DNA of 64,000 bases from Pyrenula massariospora (Eukaryota > Ascomycota > Eurotiomycetes > Pyrenulales > Pyrenulaceae): contig JAGFMI010000003.1 in the NCBI GenBank assembly GCA_021030905.1, positions 744,001-808,000 of the forward strand, in the 5' to 3' direction. Of this stretch, positions 53,718 through 64,000 are shown piece after piece. Every line of letters begins with the position of its first letter. Positions within the stretch are counted from its first letter, which is position 1. Under the pieces are notes generated by a model. That model saw only the letters and a program-made list of their open reading frames with translations. It made no database searches and had not been told where the DNA came from. Position numbers and translations under genes: made by a program.

Positions 53718-55920
53718 AAGGAAGGTAAGAGGCTGTGCATGTGCTTCCTCCATGGCATGAGAACGGTTGAATATGAGTCAAAGAGACTGCCCATGAGCCT
53801 ATCGAGAACTCTTTGCTGCTCGTTAGCACCTGTTTCGTCTGGCTAGGCCCGGTAATGCTTCAGGTTTGCATACGACTTGATCTACTTGCGCTGCGGACTT
53901 GCAGCCGAACAGAAGCTCACTCTATCTCCAAGGTGTTCAATTTTTAAGTGAATCAGATACTGTCGAACAGAGTAGGTATACCGAGCAGGGGTGAAAACTG
54001 TCTGCTCGCTTGCCTCTATATAGCTTTATACAGGCAGTTGATATCTGCTCGGTTTGACCTGCCCTACTCATCGTTTGACAGATACAGAGTCGTCACCTCT
54101 TATATACACAATATCCCACACAAAAACCCTCCCTCGTCTAGCCTTGTAGCTTTTTCCAGTGACAGTCATCAACCCTCACACCAGTAGCAAGGAAACACTG
54201 TCTCGTCACTACCGATGCCGAGCGTTCTGGCAGTGTCTTATTTAATCTCAACGGCAGTGTTCGAAATGGCGACCATACTATGATAGACCAGTAACATGTC
54301 ACCCTAGCAACTATGCACATATATTCATCCGCACTACCTGAGAAATTTGAACTGAGGCGCAGGAGCTTGTGACCCTTTGGACGGATGCCCGCCAGCTTTG
54401 AAAATCGACAGCATCGCCCCTGAACGGGCATGGGGACCATGTGAGATTTAGCGTCAATACCTATTTCAAATGATCGACTTGATACACAGAGCATCAGTTC
54501 GTTACAACATTTGAATAAATCGAAGCTTGCAGTCTCTCACTTGGTACTAATAACACGTTGTACTCTAATTCTATTCTCTAAGATGGGAACTTGTCTCCTT
54601 GTTTCCACAGCCAAAGGTAGTCAACCTGGGTCCAGGATGGCTCAGTCCCAGCGCTACCACTTATTATCAGAAACCATAATATTATCAATCATACAGCCTT
54701 GCATGGAGGTCCTGGCGTCTGGACGAATGGTGAGCGTCAGTACTGAGTTGGCTGGTGAGATTCTTGTCCAGGGTAATAAAAAGTCAATTTATGACATGTC
54801 TTATCGAGGAATCCTCTTCGGTCAGTGTCCGACCCATTCGGCTGCATGCGCATGATAGCAGCGAGAAGTTTGTTGTCTGTGGCAGCATCAAGCAGCCATG
54901 GAGGGAAGTGGTCTCGTGACACCCATCGCAAAAGATTGTGAATTTCGGCTCTTGCACGAAAGCAAAGATGGCGGTGACCGTCTGCAGCGACCGGGGGAAG
55001 CGACTGCAAGGCCGAGTGGAGGAAGTTTCAGGAAATTGGATATGCAGGCCAGATGCAGGCTAGATGGAAATGGAAAAAAATCCATGGTCGTTGCGATTGA
55101 AGTCAAAATAAAACAAAAAATGGACACTGGGATCATGGTGCTTGGGTGGAACGGGTGCCCGCGACTTGCTTGTTCAATGCTGTGGCCGTGGTTCGCATCA
55201 ACCAGTCCGTGTCCCATCCCGCTCTCCAGACCCACTAGTCGATCATCCCGCGGCACCACAACAGTCCTGCTCTTCATCAGCACCTTGAATGCTTTCTCCG
55301 TGACCTGCTTCACTCATCCACTGCACCCCCCGAATGAAATGATAACAAGCATGGCTTTGATGTCTCGGCCGCTTTGTCATCGATTTTCACCGAACTGCTG
55401 ATCTGTCCGTGCCAACCCTCTCCCTTGCTCCACGCTCGCGGTGTCTTCAAGGACGGCTGCATCTGTTGGCCAGCATCACCCTTGCCCACCGGCGCCACAT
55501 TCGCGCCTTTCGATCATTGGACAATCCCCCTTCACACCCTCGTTAGTGACAAGGTCCCACCTGCGGCTAATCGACATCCAAACGGGAACCTGTACACCGA
55601 TAGCAACGCTCCGCTCAGTTACACCTTAGGTACTCTTCTGCTGCTGCCGCTGCCGTTGTTGCTGGTCCACCCTTTGTCCCTCCACCAGTCTCGACGATCG
55701 CTATCCTCACCGAAAATAAGCGCCAGCAATCAAGAGCATGCTCATTCGCAGCCCTTGAAGATGAATCTTCCAGTGGGAACCGAGGCGAATCTGCGACACT
55801 AAGGCCTCGCGAAACAGGCTTGGACAAGTCATCAGAACCTGGTAGTTGCGGCCTGGTTGGGCCCACGAGCCGCACTGCCATCCAAGTCGATGCTCGCCAC
55901 TACTATTCTCATCGTACAAA
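53718..55920. other. 2.2-kb gene-poor region, includes the RhoGEF gene promoter
   Basis: Several 60-170-codon frames overlap on both strands (for example 54898-55401 plus and 54888-55313 minus); none has a recognisable motif. The right part probably holds a long 5' UTR of the downstream gene. Confidence 0.5.
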
Positions 55921-58900
55921 ATGGCATCCAGTGATGCTGATCATAACCATTATCCATTATCTCCAAATCGTCACGCCTCACCACTGCCCGACCGAAGTTT
56001 CTCTCCCCTCTCCACACATTACCGGCTCGACCAGTCAGCGGCCGCTGGCGCTCTCGCCGCGTCGCTTTCTCCCAAAAACTCTGCCACAACACTCCCTGCC
56101 TCTACATACTCTAAATCCTCCTCAACACCTCCGAGGCGACTCTCAATCGTAACGAAGCTCAACACACAAGGTGTGCATAGTCGCACTGCTAGCTCGGCGC
56201 AGTACGGCAGCACGGCTATCAACGACCCCTCGCCAGACCCTCACGAGTTCTATCAGCCAAGCCAACTCTACGACGACCCGTTCGCTCCTGGTGCAGAAGA
56301 TTCAGTGCATGCAAATTCAATACTGCTAGGCCAAGCGAACGGCGTAACCAGCCCCTCTCGATATAGACGAAACTCGAGCTTTTCGTCGCTACACTCGGGA
56401 ACGTCAACCACTGGTGGATCACAGGCAAGAGGTGGTCGTCAGAGGCAGTCATCACGAACTTCGCTGAACCCATCGACCAAAGAAGAATCTTTCAGGGCTG
56501 TCAATAATGGTGCAGGACCTGCGGCCAATGTTGGTGGACGCCCACACAAACTAAAAGATCTCGTGGCCAAATTTGAGCAGCCTTCTGGTGGATCACACTT
56601 GCCGCCGTCACGATTTGGCGAAAAAGCTGCAGCCCGAAGTGGGAGTACAAGTACAGGGAAAACTTCGGTACCAGGTTCCAGAAAAGCATCCACCGCCTCT
56701 TCCTTCGGTTACGCTACAGTTGACACTGAGAGCCGTGGACCTCCAGAAGAGCCTGATCGGTCGGACACCTTAGCCAACGCCAATTTTCGAGGCTCGCTAA
56801 CAGGACCTGCGCGCTCCTTAACAGAATTGAGCCAGAAAGCAGCAACTCTCCCTCGCAAACCATTATTTGGTGAAATCGTATCTAATGACCTTGATATTGC
56901 ATATGGTGGTTATGGCATATCTTCAAGACCCCGTCGTGGCTCAGAAGGCAGCATACCAAGTCCTACAACAGGTTTTTCTGATGAATTGGCAAATTTAAAC
57001 GCTGAAGCCACACCAATTTCTCCAACTTCTTGGTACACTAGTTACAGAGATTTTCAAGATTCTGCAGAGATGAGTCGGACGCAGCTGCAATCTGCGAGGC
57101 AGCATCAAAGATTAAGAAGTGATACTTCCAACAACTCGGCAAGATCACATAATACAAATGGCGGCGACGCTAGCTGCTATTCCGCAATGACAGCAACTCT
57201 CAACCGCGCAGGTCAACCTCAGAATGTCCCACCTCCTAATTCCGGTCGGCAAGGTTCTCAGTCTAGAATTCCGAGAAGTACAAGGCGCTATAGCCAAACT
57301 TCCGACTCGGGAAACTCGAGCCCTTCAACTCGTACTAATTCTGCACTTAGCAAACATAATCCGAATATTTCTTTACCAAAGAAAGGTACCAGCTCTATTC
57401 CCAAGCTATCACCTACTTCGGCGTATCCACCAAGAAGAACGCAAACTATCAGAACAAATGCGTGGGCACCAGGAAGACGCGAACGAACTCCAGAAAGCCC
57501 TTCCCTAACAGCGAATATTATTCCACCACCGCCAAAGGTATCTCCGCCCCTTAGGAGTTCTAGACCAAGGCAGCCCGTTTCAACAGCTTCCACTTCGGCA
57601 TCTCGTGCTCGTGCGGTGGATCGATCTGCTTCATATCAGGGCTCCAATGGCGGACGCCCAGGAAAATCACGAAGCCAGAAGCTTCCGGAGCTCAGCAATG
57701 TCAATCTTGCCGCAAGGCGGGAGATGATAACTTCAGCATTCAATAGATCGGTCAAAGTGAAAGACGAACATGCTGCAGAGCGCCGGCGTCTCACTGCGGA
57801 GAGGCATGCTGCTCGTCTTCAGCAGAAGAGTGCGCCCAGCACTGAAGCTGAAAAGGAACGCAGCGTTCAGGTCGCGGAAATCGCCCCGTCATCGCATTTA
57901 GTTCCCGATCGTTTGGATCCAGGGCGCGAAATTTTCGAAACTCCTGCAGAAGAATTTAACGAAGATGAGCGCGGTCTCAAATTACAGCCCGAACCTTTGA
58001 AAACATCGGGTAGAGATCTAGCTGCAAACAAGACTGGGCCCGAGAATATGGACTCCCCAACCTTGGGTGGCCATTTGAGCGAAACCAGAGCGGTGAAAGA
58101 CATCCTACCTATACGAACAGACCTTCATGAAGATGAAACTCCTACATCTACTTCTTCAGAAGATACAGAGGGTACGACGTTTGAGACCGAGCCTCAAGTA
58201 GATTCTAGGGAACCCAACCAGACCATGCTAAGTCACGTAATGTCAATGCGAGACCGGAGCCCTGATATTTCACCTTCTTCAAGTCATCGTACTACGACTG
58301 ATGAATCTCCGACCGAAGATGCGGATAAGGAGTCCATACAAATCATGTTACGAAACACCGCTTACTATGATGACCGTGTTGACAAAGACGAGACTGAAGA
58401 AGGTCGCGACCGTACGCCAGATGATGAGTCTCAAGATCGCTGGAGTGGCAGTTCCTGGACGGACTCCTATAGAGATCGGCATTCTGTTGAAGTTCCGCTG
58501 GAGAGTATCGAGGAGGCATCCCCTCAGATACCACAAGGATTATCTACGGCTAGAAATCGTACGTTTCTCGACGATCCAGCGCCAGAAACTCAAAGGACAG
58601 GGAGATTACCGCGAAGCTCACTCGAGAATGAAGCTTTGAGCACCCTGAGCACCATGCTAAACCAAGTCTCGGATCCAAGAACGCTTGACCGAGACGCCTT
58701 TAATGAGATCTATCGGCAAATAATGGCTCAGTCTTCTGACCTGGCTAAGCAGGGCGGTTGGGATCCAAAGCGTGTGACTCAGCTATGTGTTCAGCAGCTT
58801 GCAAGAATTCGATCGCGACCTTCGGTTCCTGGCTTAGCAACGGAAGAAACACCTCCCATACCGCTGCCACTAAATATTAAAAGAAGCCATCCCGAGGTTC

Positions 58901-61900
58901 GAAAGGATGAAGGAAGGGCGCAGGCTCTGGAGGCCCTTTTGAGTCAGTCAGCATCGGAGGCAGAAAAGAATAACAGGGATGACACGGTGAAATTGAAGCC
59001 TAGTGCAGCCCGACGTCTTCAATCCACCTACCGGGCAAGCTTGAACCATCCTGACGACTTCGCTATGACTTCACCCTCTATTGTCGACTGGATGCAATTT
59101 GCTGCGCAAGACAGCCCTGTAGATGACAAAGAGAAGAAGCCAGAGCTGCCGCCGAAGGATACACCTGACCGTGAGAACATGATTACTCCGCGTGCTCAAA
59201 CACCTCCAGTGACCGCAGCTGGCCTGGGTCTATCTATTCAGGTATCACCTCCTAGTCAATCAGATCCATCGACAAGACCAGATATCCACGTGGATCTCCC
59301 GCCCCCTGGACATGCCCCCCCTCCGCCCCCGGCAGACACAAAGCCCGTTCCTCCACCTGTGCCTCCTGCAGCCTCTCCAAGTGTATACCAGAGCCAACCC
59401 CCCTCGAGCACATTTCCCGCCTTCAGTCCTCCTCAAGTACCTCACCGTGTTACTTCACTTACAGGCATGCATAAAAGCCATGAATCCGGATCTACCGTCA
59501 CGAAGTCTGCTCATACTCCAGAGTCAAAATCCATTTCGGAGACAATGGCGAGTATTGACTCCTCTACAACCAAGTCTACCGATAGTGCTGAGCATAAGCG
59601 ACTGAGAAAGAGAAGACACGTGATCAAGGAACTCATTGATACAGAGAATCTTTTCGGAAGGGATATGAAAGTCGTCGATGACATATACAAAGGGACTTCA
59701 AGTTCCTGCGCCGTCATTACCAATGACGATATTAAAATTCTTTTCGGGAATTCTGACCAAATAGTTGCCTTCTCGACAAGCTTTCTTGATAATTTGAAAA
59801 CTGCAGCAAAACCCATCTATACTATCGATAAAGCACAGCGGTTTCAGAGCAAGCGAAATAGTGTTCTTACAGGATCGTCGATCGGGACGATGGATCAATC
59901 CGTCAGTAGCTTTGATACAACCGATATTGAGCGCGACAGGCAGACCACGATAGGAAGGGCTTTTCTTGATCACTTGGTAGAGATGGAGCAGATCTACACG
60001 GTCTATTTAAAGAATCACGATGCCGCAAATCGTAAACTTATGGGACTACAGAAAGACGAGAACGTCGTTATCTGGTTGGGGGAATGCAAGGAATATGCTT
60101 CTGATCTTACCACTGCTTGGAGTCTTGACGCACTTCTTGTGAAACCGGTGCAGCGTATAGCGAAATTTCCCCTCCTTCTCACACAATTACTGGAAGCAAC
60201 TCCCGCTGATCATCCGGATTATGCGCCGTGTCAAGATGCTCAGCTGAAGATAACCGAGATTGTGTTCCGTATTAACGAACTGAAGCGTCAAGCCGATCTA
60301 GTGGAGCAGGTTGTTGGTCACCGCAAAAAGAAAGATACAGACGGTCGCACTGGGCTGTCTAAAGCATTTGGCCGCCGAACCGAGAAATTGCGGCAACACG
60401 TTGGCCTCTCTGAGATGCTAGAAGACAAAGAGTACGATGAATTAAAGCTTGAGTTCTTCTACAACCAGAATCAACTAGAAGTAGTGCAGAATGACATCGA
60501 AAAATATCTCAACTCGCTTGAGAAGGCAGTGGCACAGCTTGCAAATGTTTCAACCTCAATGGAAGGCTGGGTTTACTGGCCCGGAGACGACAGAGGCCAT
60601 AATGTTCATGCTCTTTGGCCCGAAAAAGAGAATAAGTGGATCAACTATGCTGTTGTGATCCGCCAAATCATCAAGATAGCTTTGCCTGAACACCTGACAG
60701 CCATTGAGACTAAAGTAAAGCGACCCCTCAAGACTGCGGAGGACAGCTTCAGATCTTATGCCAACAAGTTCTTCGAGAAGCGTGACAAGCGTCTTCTGGA
60801 CTGCGCTAAGTACAAGAACCTTAGAGCACGCGGAGACAAAGTCGATAAAAAGGGTCAAGCATTGATCGATCAATTCGATGCTCTAAACAACGACATCAAA
60901 GACCGGATTCCGAGATTCCGGGCTTCAACGACTAAACTTGTGCTCATGTGCCAAGATCAGTTTACAAAGATCCAAATGGAATGGAACTCCATGTGGCAAA
61001 TCAAACTCGGATCATTCGTCGACAAACTCTACAACGAATGGGATGAGATTGAGAAAGAGCAGAAAGTTGAAGAAGGCTATATCGAAGCTAAGGTGCTTTG
61101 TCTAGGAGCCTGCAACCGATCATTGCTAGAAGATACTCCGAACTACGTCAATTTCCAGTCCCCTTCAGCAACGCTCAACGACGGCGATTCTTCCAAGCGC
61201 TCGGTGTCTCTCAAGAGCGATGGGTCTCCAATTTATCCAGTGGCTAGCCGCAATAGTGCCAATTTTCCCCCCAACGTCGAGATGCCAAATATCAATGGTC
61301 CACCCTTCTATCCTGATGTTCGCAGCCGGGCCGGTTCGACCGTGTCGGGTGCTCACGACGGTCCGCATAGTCCAGAATTGTCTCATAAATCCCGGTCAAC
61401 TGGCACAACCCAGGTTAGTTCAATGGGACGCACATCTCTCAGTCAGATCCGCACCAGCAACGAGCCTTCGCCACAATTACCAAGACTAAGCGTTGAGACT
61501 CCCTCGCCTTCGCTTGGAATTAGCATGGAGACGATGCAGGCGGAACGGCTAGAGTCCAACGCAGCAAACTCGTCCGCTACTGCTGTTCCTGGGGGAGCTA
61601 CCTCACCTCCTCAGCCAGGAGTGCGCCGCTCATCTCTATTCACATCCGCAATGCCCATGGGTGATTCACCGAGGCCACGATCGCCAATGCCGGATCCACG
61701 AGATCCGGCGGTCCTCTTCATCGCGGCCAGCGTTTATGAGTTCAATATCGACAAGTCTAGAAGAGAGGCTGGACATCCTTATCTGACCTATATCGCAGGC
61801 GAGATCTTCGATGTGCTTGGTGAGAAAGGGGAGCTTTGGCTGGCGAGAAATCAAGACGACCCTAACCGCCAGGTGGGCTGGATCTGGAATAAGCATTTCG

Positions 61901-61920
61901 CTAAGCTGGCCTCATCATAG
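55921..61920 (+). CDS. RhoGEF (Dbl homology)-BAR-SH3 protein, Tuba/DNMBP-like
   Basis: One uninterrupted 6-kb frame, 1999 residues from ATG 55921; the frame extends to a TTG at 55846 but that is not used. The first 1220 residues are Ser/Pro/Thr-rich and disordered with short basic clusters and Pro-rich SH3-type ligands (PPPGHAPPPPPADTKPVPPP). The DH domain spans about 1225-1450 (KRRHVIKELIDTENLFGRDM; LLVKPVQRIAKFPLLLTQLL is the conserved alpha-8 helix). The BAR domain spans about 1470-1740 (GRRTEKLRQHVGLSEMLEDK; YNEWDEIEKEQKVEEGYIEAK). The C-terminal SH3 is at about 1925-1998 (LFIAASVYEFNI, YLTYIAGEIFDVL, VGWIWNKHFAKL). It probably activates a Rho-family GTPase (Cdc42 in related proteins) at curved membrane during polarised growth or septation. 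Confidence 0.92.
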   Translation: MASSDADHNHYPLSPNRHASPLPDRSFSPLSTHYRLDQSAAAGALAASLSPKNSATTLPASTYSKSSSTPPRRLSIVTKLNTQGVHSRTASSAQYGSTAINDPSPDPHEFYQPSQLYDDPFAPGAEDSVHANSILLGQANGVTSPSRYRRNSSFSSLHSGTSTTGGSQARGGRQRQSSRTSLNPSTKEESFRAVNNGAGPAANVGGRPHKLKDLVAKFEQPSGGSHLPPSRFGEKAAARSGSTSTGKTSVPGSRKASTASSFGYATVDTESRGPPEEPDRSDTLANANFRGSLTGPARSLTELSQKAATLPRKPLFGEIVSNDLDIAYGGYGISSRPRRGSEGSIPSPTTGFSDELANLNAEATPISPTSWYTSYRDFQDSAEMSRTQLQSARQHQRLRSDTSNNSARSHNTNGGDASCYSAMTATLNRAGQPQNVPPPNSGRQGSQSRIPRSTRRYSQTSDSGNSSPSTRTNSALSKHNPNISLPKKGTSSIPKLSPTSAYPPRRTQTIRTNAWAPGRRERTPESPSLTANIIPPPPKVSPPLRSSRPRQPVSTASTSASRARAVDRSASYQGSNGGRPGKSRSQKLPELSNVNLAARREMITSAFNRSVKVKDEHAAERRRLTAERHAARLQQKSAPSTEAEKERSVQVAEIAPSSHLVPDRLDPGREIFETPAEEFNEDERGLKLQPEPLKTSGRDLAANKTGPENMDSPTLGGHLSETRAVKDILPIRTDLHEDETPTSTSSEDTEGTTFETEPQVDSREPNQTMLSHVMSMRDRSPDISPSSSHRTTTDESPTEDADKESIQIMLRNTAYYDDRVDKDETEEGRDRTPDDESQDRWSGSSWTDSYRDRHSVEVPLESIEEASPQIPQGLSTARNRTFLDDPAPETQRTGRLPRSSLENEALSTLSTMLNQVSDPRTLDRDAFNEIYRQIMAQSSDLAKQGGWDPKRVTQLCVQQLARIRSRPSVPGLATEETPPIPLPLNIKRSHPEVRKDEGRAQALEALLSQSASEAEKNNRDDTVKLKPSAARRLQSTYRASLNHPDDFAMTSPSIVDWMQFAAQDSPVDDKEKKPELPPKDTPDRENMITPRAQTPPVTAAGLGLSIQVSPPSQSDPSTRPDIHVDLPPPGHAPPPPPADTKPVPPPVPPAASPSVYQSQPPSSTFPAFSPPQVPHRVTSLTGMHKSHESGSTVTKSAHTPESKSISETMASIDSSTTKSTDSAEHKRLRKRRHVIKELIDTENLFGRDMKVVDDIYKGTSSSCAVITNDDIKILFGNSDQIVAFSTSFLDNLKTAAKPIYTIDKAQRFQSKRNSVLTGSSIGTMDQSVSSFDTTDIERDRQTTIGRAFLDHLVEMEQIYTVYLKNHDAANRKLMGLQKDENVVIWLGECKEYASDLTTAWSLDALLVKPVQRIAKFPLLLTQLLEATPADHPDYAPCQDAQLKITEIVFRINELKRQADLVEQVVGHRKKKDTDGRTGLSKAFGRRTEKLRQHVGLSEMLEDKEYDELKLEFFYNQNQLEVVQNDIEKYLNSLEKAVAQLANVSTSMEGWVYWPGDDRGHNVHALWPEKENKWINYAVVIRQIIKIALPEHLTAIETKVKRPLKTAEDSFRSYANKFFEKRDKRLLDCAKYKNLRARGDKVDKKGQALIDQFDALNNDIKDRIPRFRASTTKLVLMCQDQFTKIQMEWNSMWQIKLGSFVDKLYNEWDEIEKEQKVEEGYIEAKVLCLGACNRSLLEDTPNYVNFQSPSATLNDGDSSKRSVSLKSDGSPIYPVASRNSANFPPNVEMPNINGPPFYPDVRSRAGSTVSGAHDGPHSPELSHKSRSTGTTQVSSMGRTSLSQIRTSNEPSPQLPRLSVETPSPSLGISMETMQAERLESNAANSSATAVPGGATSPPQPGVRRSSLFTSAMPMGDSPRPRSPMPDPRDPAVLFIAASVYEFNIDKSRREAGHPYLTYIAGEIFDVLGEKGELWLARNQDDPNRQVGWIWNKHFAKLASS

Positions 61921-63150
61921 AAGCCTATCCTTGCGGCCCGATTTATCCCTTGTCCTCTTGGGTCATTCTCCTTGATAATCTGTGTAGCTTCCATTACCTA
62001 CCGCTGAGCATGGCGTCATTGGAGCAAGGTTTGGGATCGGAAAGCTCCCTGCGGTCAAGGAAAATTCGTGTCTTCTGCCACAAAAGCCAGTGCACTTTAC
62101 GCCAAAGATTTTCATTTGTAATGATCCCACATATCGGGGACGCGATAAGAGATGGCTAGTTACGACATCTTTGCATCGCTGGAAATGGCTTTCGCACACT
62201 GGAGTTTTTCTTTGTGAGCATTTTGTGTTTGTCTGCAGGCGCGGTTATGATCAATGCATTGTAACATTATAGTTTCCATGGCAGGTTTTCGATCTGACGG
62301 CCATACTCAGTCGCCTTGATGGGAGACGACCTGTCCTGATCGAGACATGCCAGAATCAGCCCGCGGTGGTGCCAGGGCGTAGGAGATGTAGAGGAAGAAA
62401 ATCAATCATGCAATTTCTAATCCGATCACCGTATGATAAATCTTGTATGCGTCTTCCCGCTCCAAGGTAACACCAATCCAACGTATAGGGCTGGAAGGGT
62501 GCATACCCTGCCGTGGTAGACAACCCTAAATTCTGCATCGATCCACAATGAGAAAGGGCGGGTACGCGATCTCTCAGGGATCGGCAAGGCTTGGCACAAT
62601 GACGCATGGACGCTTTGCTGCATCTCGAAACTGGGCTGCCTCGTACATGAGGTACTCCCAGCGTCCTTTCCACAGCTGACTAGCTGTATGGAAGTAATCT
62701 TTGTGTGAAGTCTTTACCCTGAGCGCGTTGCAAAGCAGACCGCCCGCCTTCCGCTCGCCAGGACCCCTCGCCCCTCCCCGCCCTGCGTACCTTCCCTTCC
62801 ACGAACACCGTGAACAGCCCGCCGACAGACCGGTGCAACGTCTTCGCAACTCCCTCCTAGAGCTCACTTTCCCTCCTCGCGGTAGCGGCCTCAAAAATGC
62901 CGACCTGGGATCGGATCCGCAATCGCGTTAGCGGTCACTCTGTATGCCTCCCTTTCCTTTCATCTAGATACATAATGTCCAATGCACCATCCCGCTCTAC
63001 TCCACAATCAAGGGAACAACTAGGATATTCCATGCTACGTGCACATCGCTCATGGCTCTCTGCCTCTGGCCCATCCCCTGCTTCTCCTTCTCCCGCAGAC
63101 TACCTCCACCCACATCAACCTCAGAGTCGCGGCTCGCGCAACCGCACCAG
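61921..63150. other. Intergenic region with a possible upstream exon
   Basis: No independent gene supported. A possible first exon of the deneddylase gene, 62897-62941 (MPTWDRIRNRVSGHS then GTATGC), would splice in phase 0 to the ATG at 63151, whose preceding bases are CACCAG. Otherwise short frames only. Confidence 0.45.
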
Positions 63151-64000
63151 ATGCCTCAGCGGAAGTCGACGAGCAAAAATGTCGCGCCGCTGCCGGAGGA
63201 TGTGCGGACGCCGCGGCGCTCCATGAGGCTGTCTGAGAAGGCGGAGGAGACGCTGAAATGGGAGTGGGTGCAGAACAAGCAGCGCCGTGAAGCAAAAGAC
63301 CGGAGAAAGACAACAATTGAGGCGGATTTTGACCCATGGGCTGACAAGGAGCTGAAACAGCTGAGCGCAGATGAGGCTTATTTGAGCTGTGAGTATGCAG
63401 CAACCACCCGCAAATACGATGTCAATTGGTGGAGATCAAGACTAACTTGAAGTTCTGGCTAGATTACGATGTTCGCTGTGAGCTTCACAAGCCTTACTCT
63501 TGGATTGGATTGAAAGCTCACTCTCTGATGCGGACAGTAACAAAAGAGGACATGTACACATTGAAAAATGACTGGTTAACCGATAATGTATGCACAACTT
63601 TCTAGTGCTCCCTAGACCTCCTCAAGCTCACTAACATCATTTTCGTAGGTCATCCAATTCTGGGAAGAGTACGCACAAATCAGCACTTTTCCCTCAAAAA
63701 TGCCCCCCCGCAATACCACCCAAATCGACTAACAAAGTCAGATACCTCGAACGCGAAGTCCTCGTCCACTACCCCAACTCCAACATCGTCCTCCTCCGCC
63801 CCGCCATGTCCCAGCTCCTCAAACTCACCCCGGACCCCACCACCATCGCCTCGGCGCTGGGCGACTTCCGGCGCACCACGCACATCTTCCTGCCCGTCAA
63901 CGACAACACCTCGCCCTCGGAGTCCGAGGCCGGCACCCACTGGTCGCTGCTGCTCGTCAGCATCGTCGACGGCGTCGCCTTCCACTACGACTCCCTGCCC
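63151..64000 (+). CDS. Ulp1-family (C48) deneddylase, NEDP1/SENP8-like, 5' part
   Basis: Exons 63151-63388, 63463-63477, 63538-63587, 63649-63668 and 63742-64000, truncated by the window end. After a basic, charged N-terminus the spliced protein reads DEAYLSYYDVRLTKEDMY, TLKNDWLTDNVIQFWEEYLE, IVLLRPAMSQLL, FLPVNDN and THWSLLLVSI, followed by DGVAFHYDS. The HWSLL His and the Asp in HYDS are catalytic in this cysteine-protease family; the Cys lies beyond the window. NEDP1 enzymes process or remove the ubiquitin-like modifier NEDD8/Rub1. Two exons are only 15 and 20 nt. An alternative start at 62897 is possible. Confidence 0.85.

Noticed and set aside
54888-55401. Opposed 140-167-codon ORFs upstream of the RhoGEF gene
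   Set aside because: Overlap each other on opposite strands and show no motif; more likely UTR or intergenic.

Overview
The window is nuclear DNA of a filamentous ascomycete (Pezizomycotina). The evidence is short GT..AG introns of about 45-100 bp with CTAAC/CTGAT-like branch sites, a HET-domain gene, a cutinase, a CFEM-like protein, UstYa (DUF3328) proteins, and a cytochrome c1 and glycogen debranching enzyme of fungal type. A plant-associated fungus is likely. The class (Leotiomycetes would be my guess) cannot be settled from the sequence alone. All exon boundaries were placed by hand from frame continuity and splice signals.

Left part, 1-19.3 kb: an accessory, secretion-rich region. It holds the end of a membrane protein gene; a compact dikaritin-type RiPP locus (UstYa gene 2266-3256 minus, diverging from a precursor-peptide gene 3848-4229 plus whose product carries three copies of a PGAVVGFYLT core between Lys-Arg sites); a secreted HEFCH metallopeptidase-like gene (6096-7657); a 779-residue secreted Cys-rich protein gene (8996-11537); a large membrane-protein gene broken by two in-frame TGA codons (12433-14545); a cytochrome P450 (15073-16957); and a frameshifted CFEM-like gene (18537-19246).

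Centre, 20-45 kb: mostly conserved cellular genes. These are a J-domain protein, an unknown protein, cytochrome c1, a CSC1/TMEM63 channel-like protein, a large F-box protein, a second and isolated UstYa homologue (35117-36253), a cutinase-family hydrolase, a small F-box-like protein and the glycogen debranching enzyme. A 304-bp MITE-like element with a 69-bp internal tandem repeat sits in the shared promoter of cytochrome c1 and CSC1.

Right part, 45-64 kb: an 82-bp inverted-repeat element next to a decayed DDE transposase, a long gene-poor stretch, a multi-pass membrane protein, a HET-domain protein, a 1999-residue RhoGEF-BAR-SH3 protein, and the start of a Ulp1-family (NEDP1/SENP8-like) deneddylase that runs off the window.

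The most novel item is the RiPP locus. Its three core repeats are identical at the peptide level but differ at about half their codons by synonymous changes, which indicates selection on the peptide. With the adjacent UstYa oxidase-like gene it forms a minimal locus for an undescribed cyclic peptide. The P450 and the second UstYa might contribute, but that is inference.
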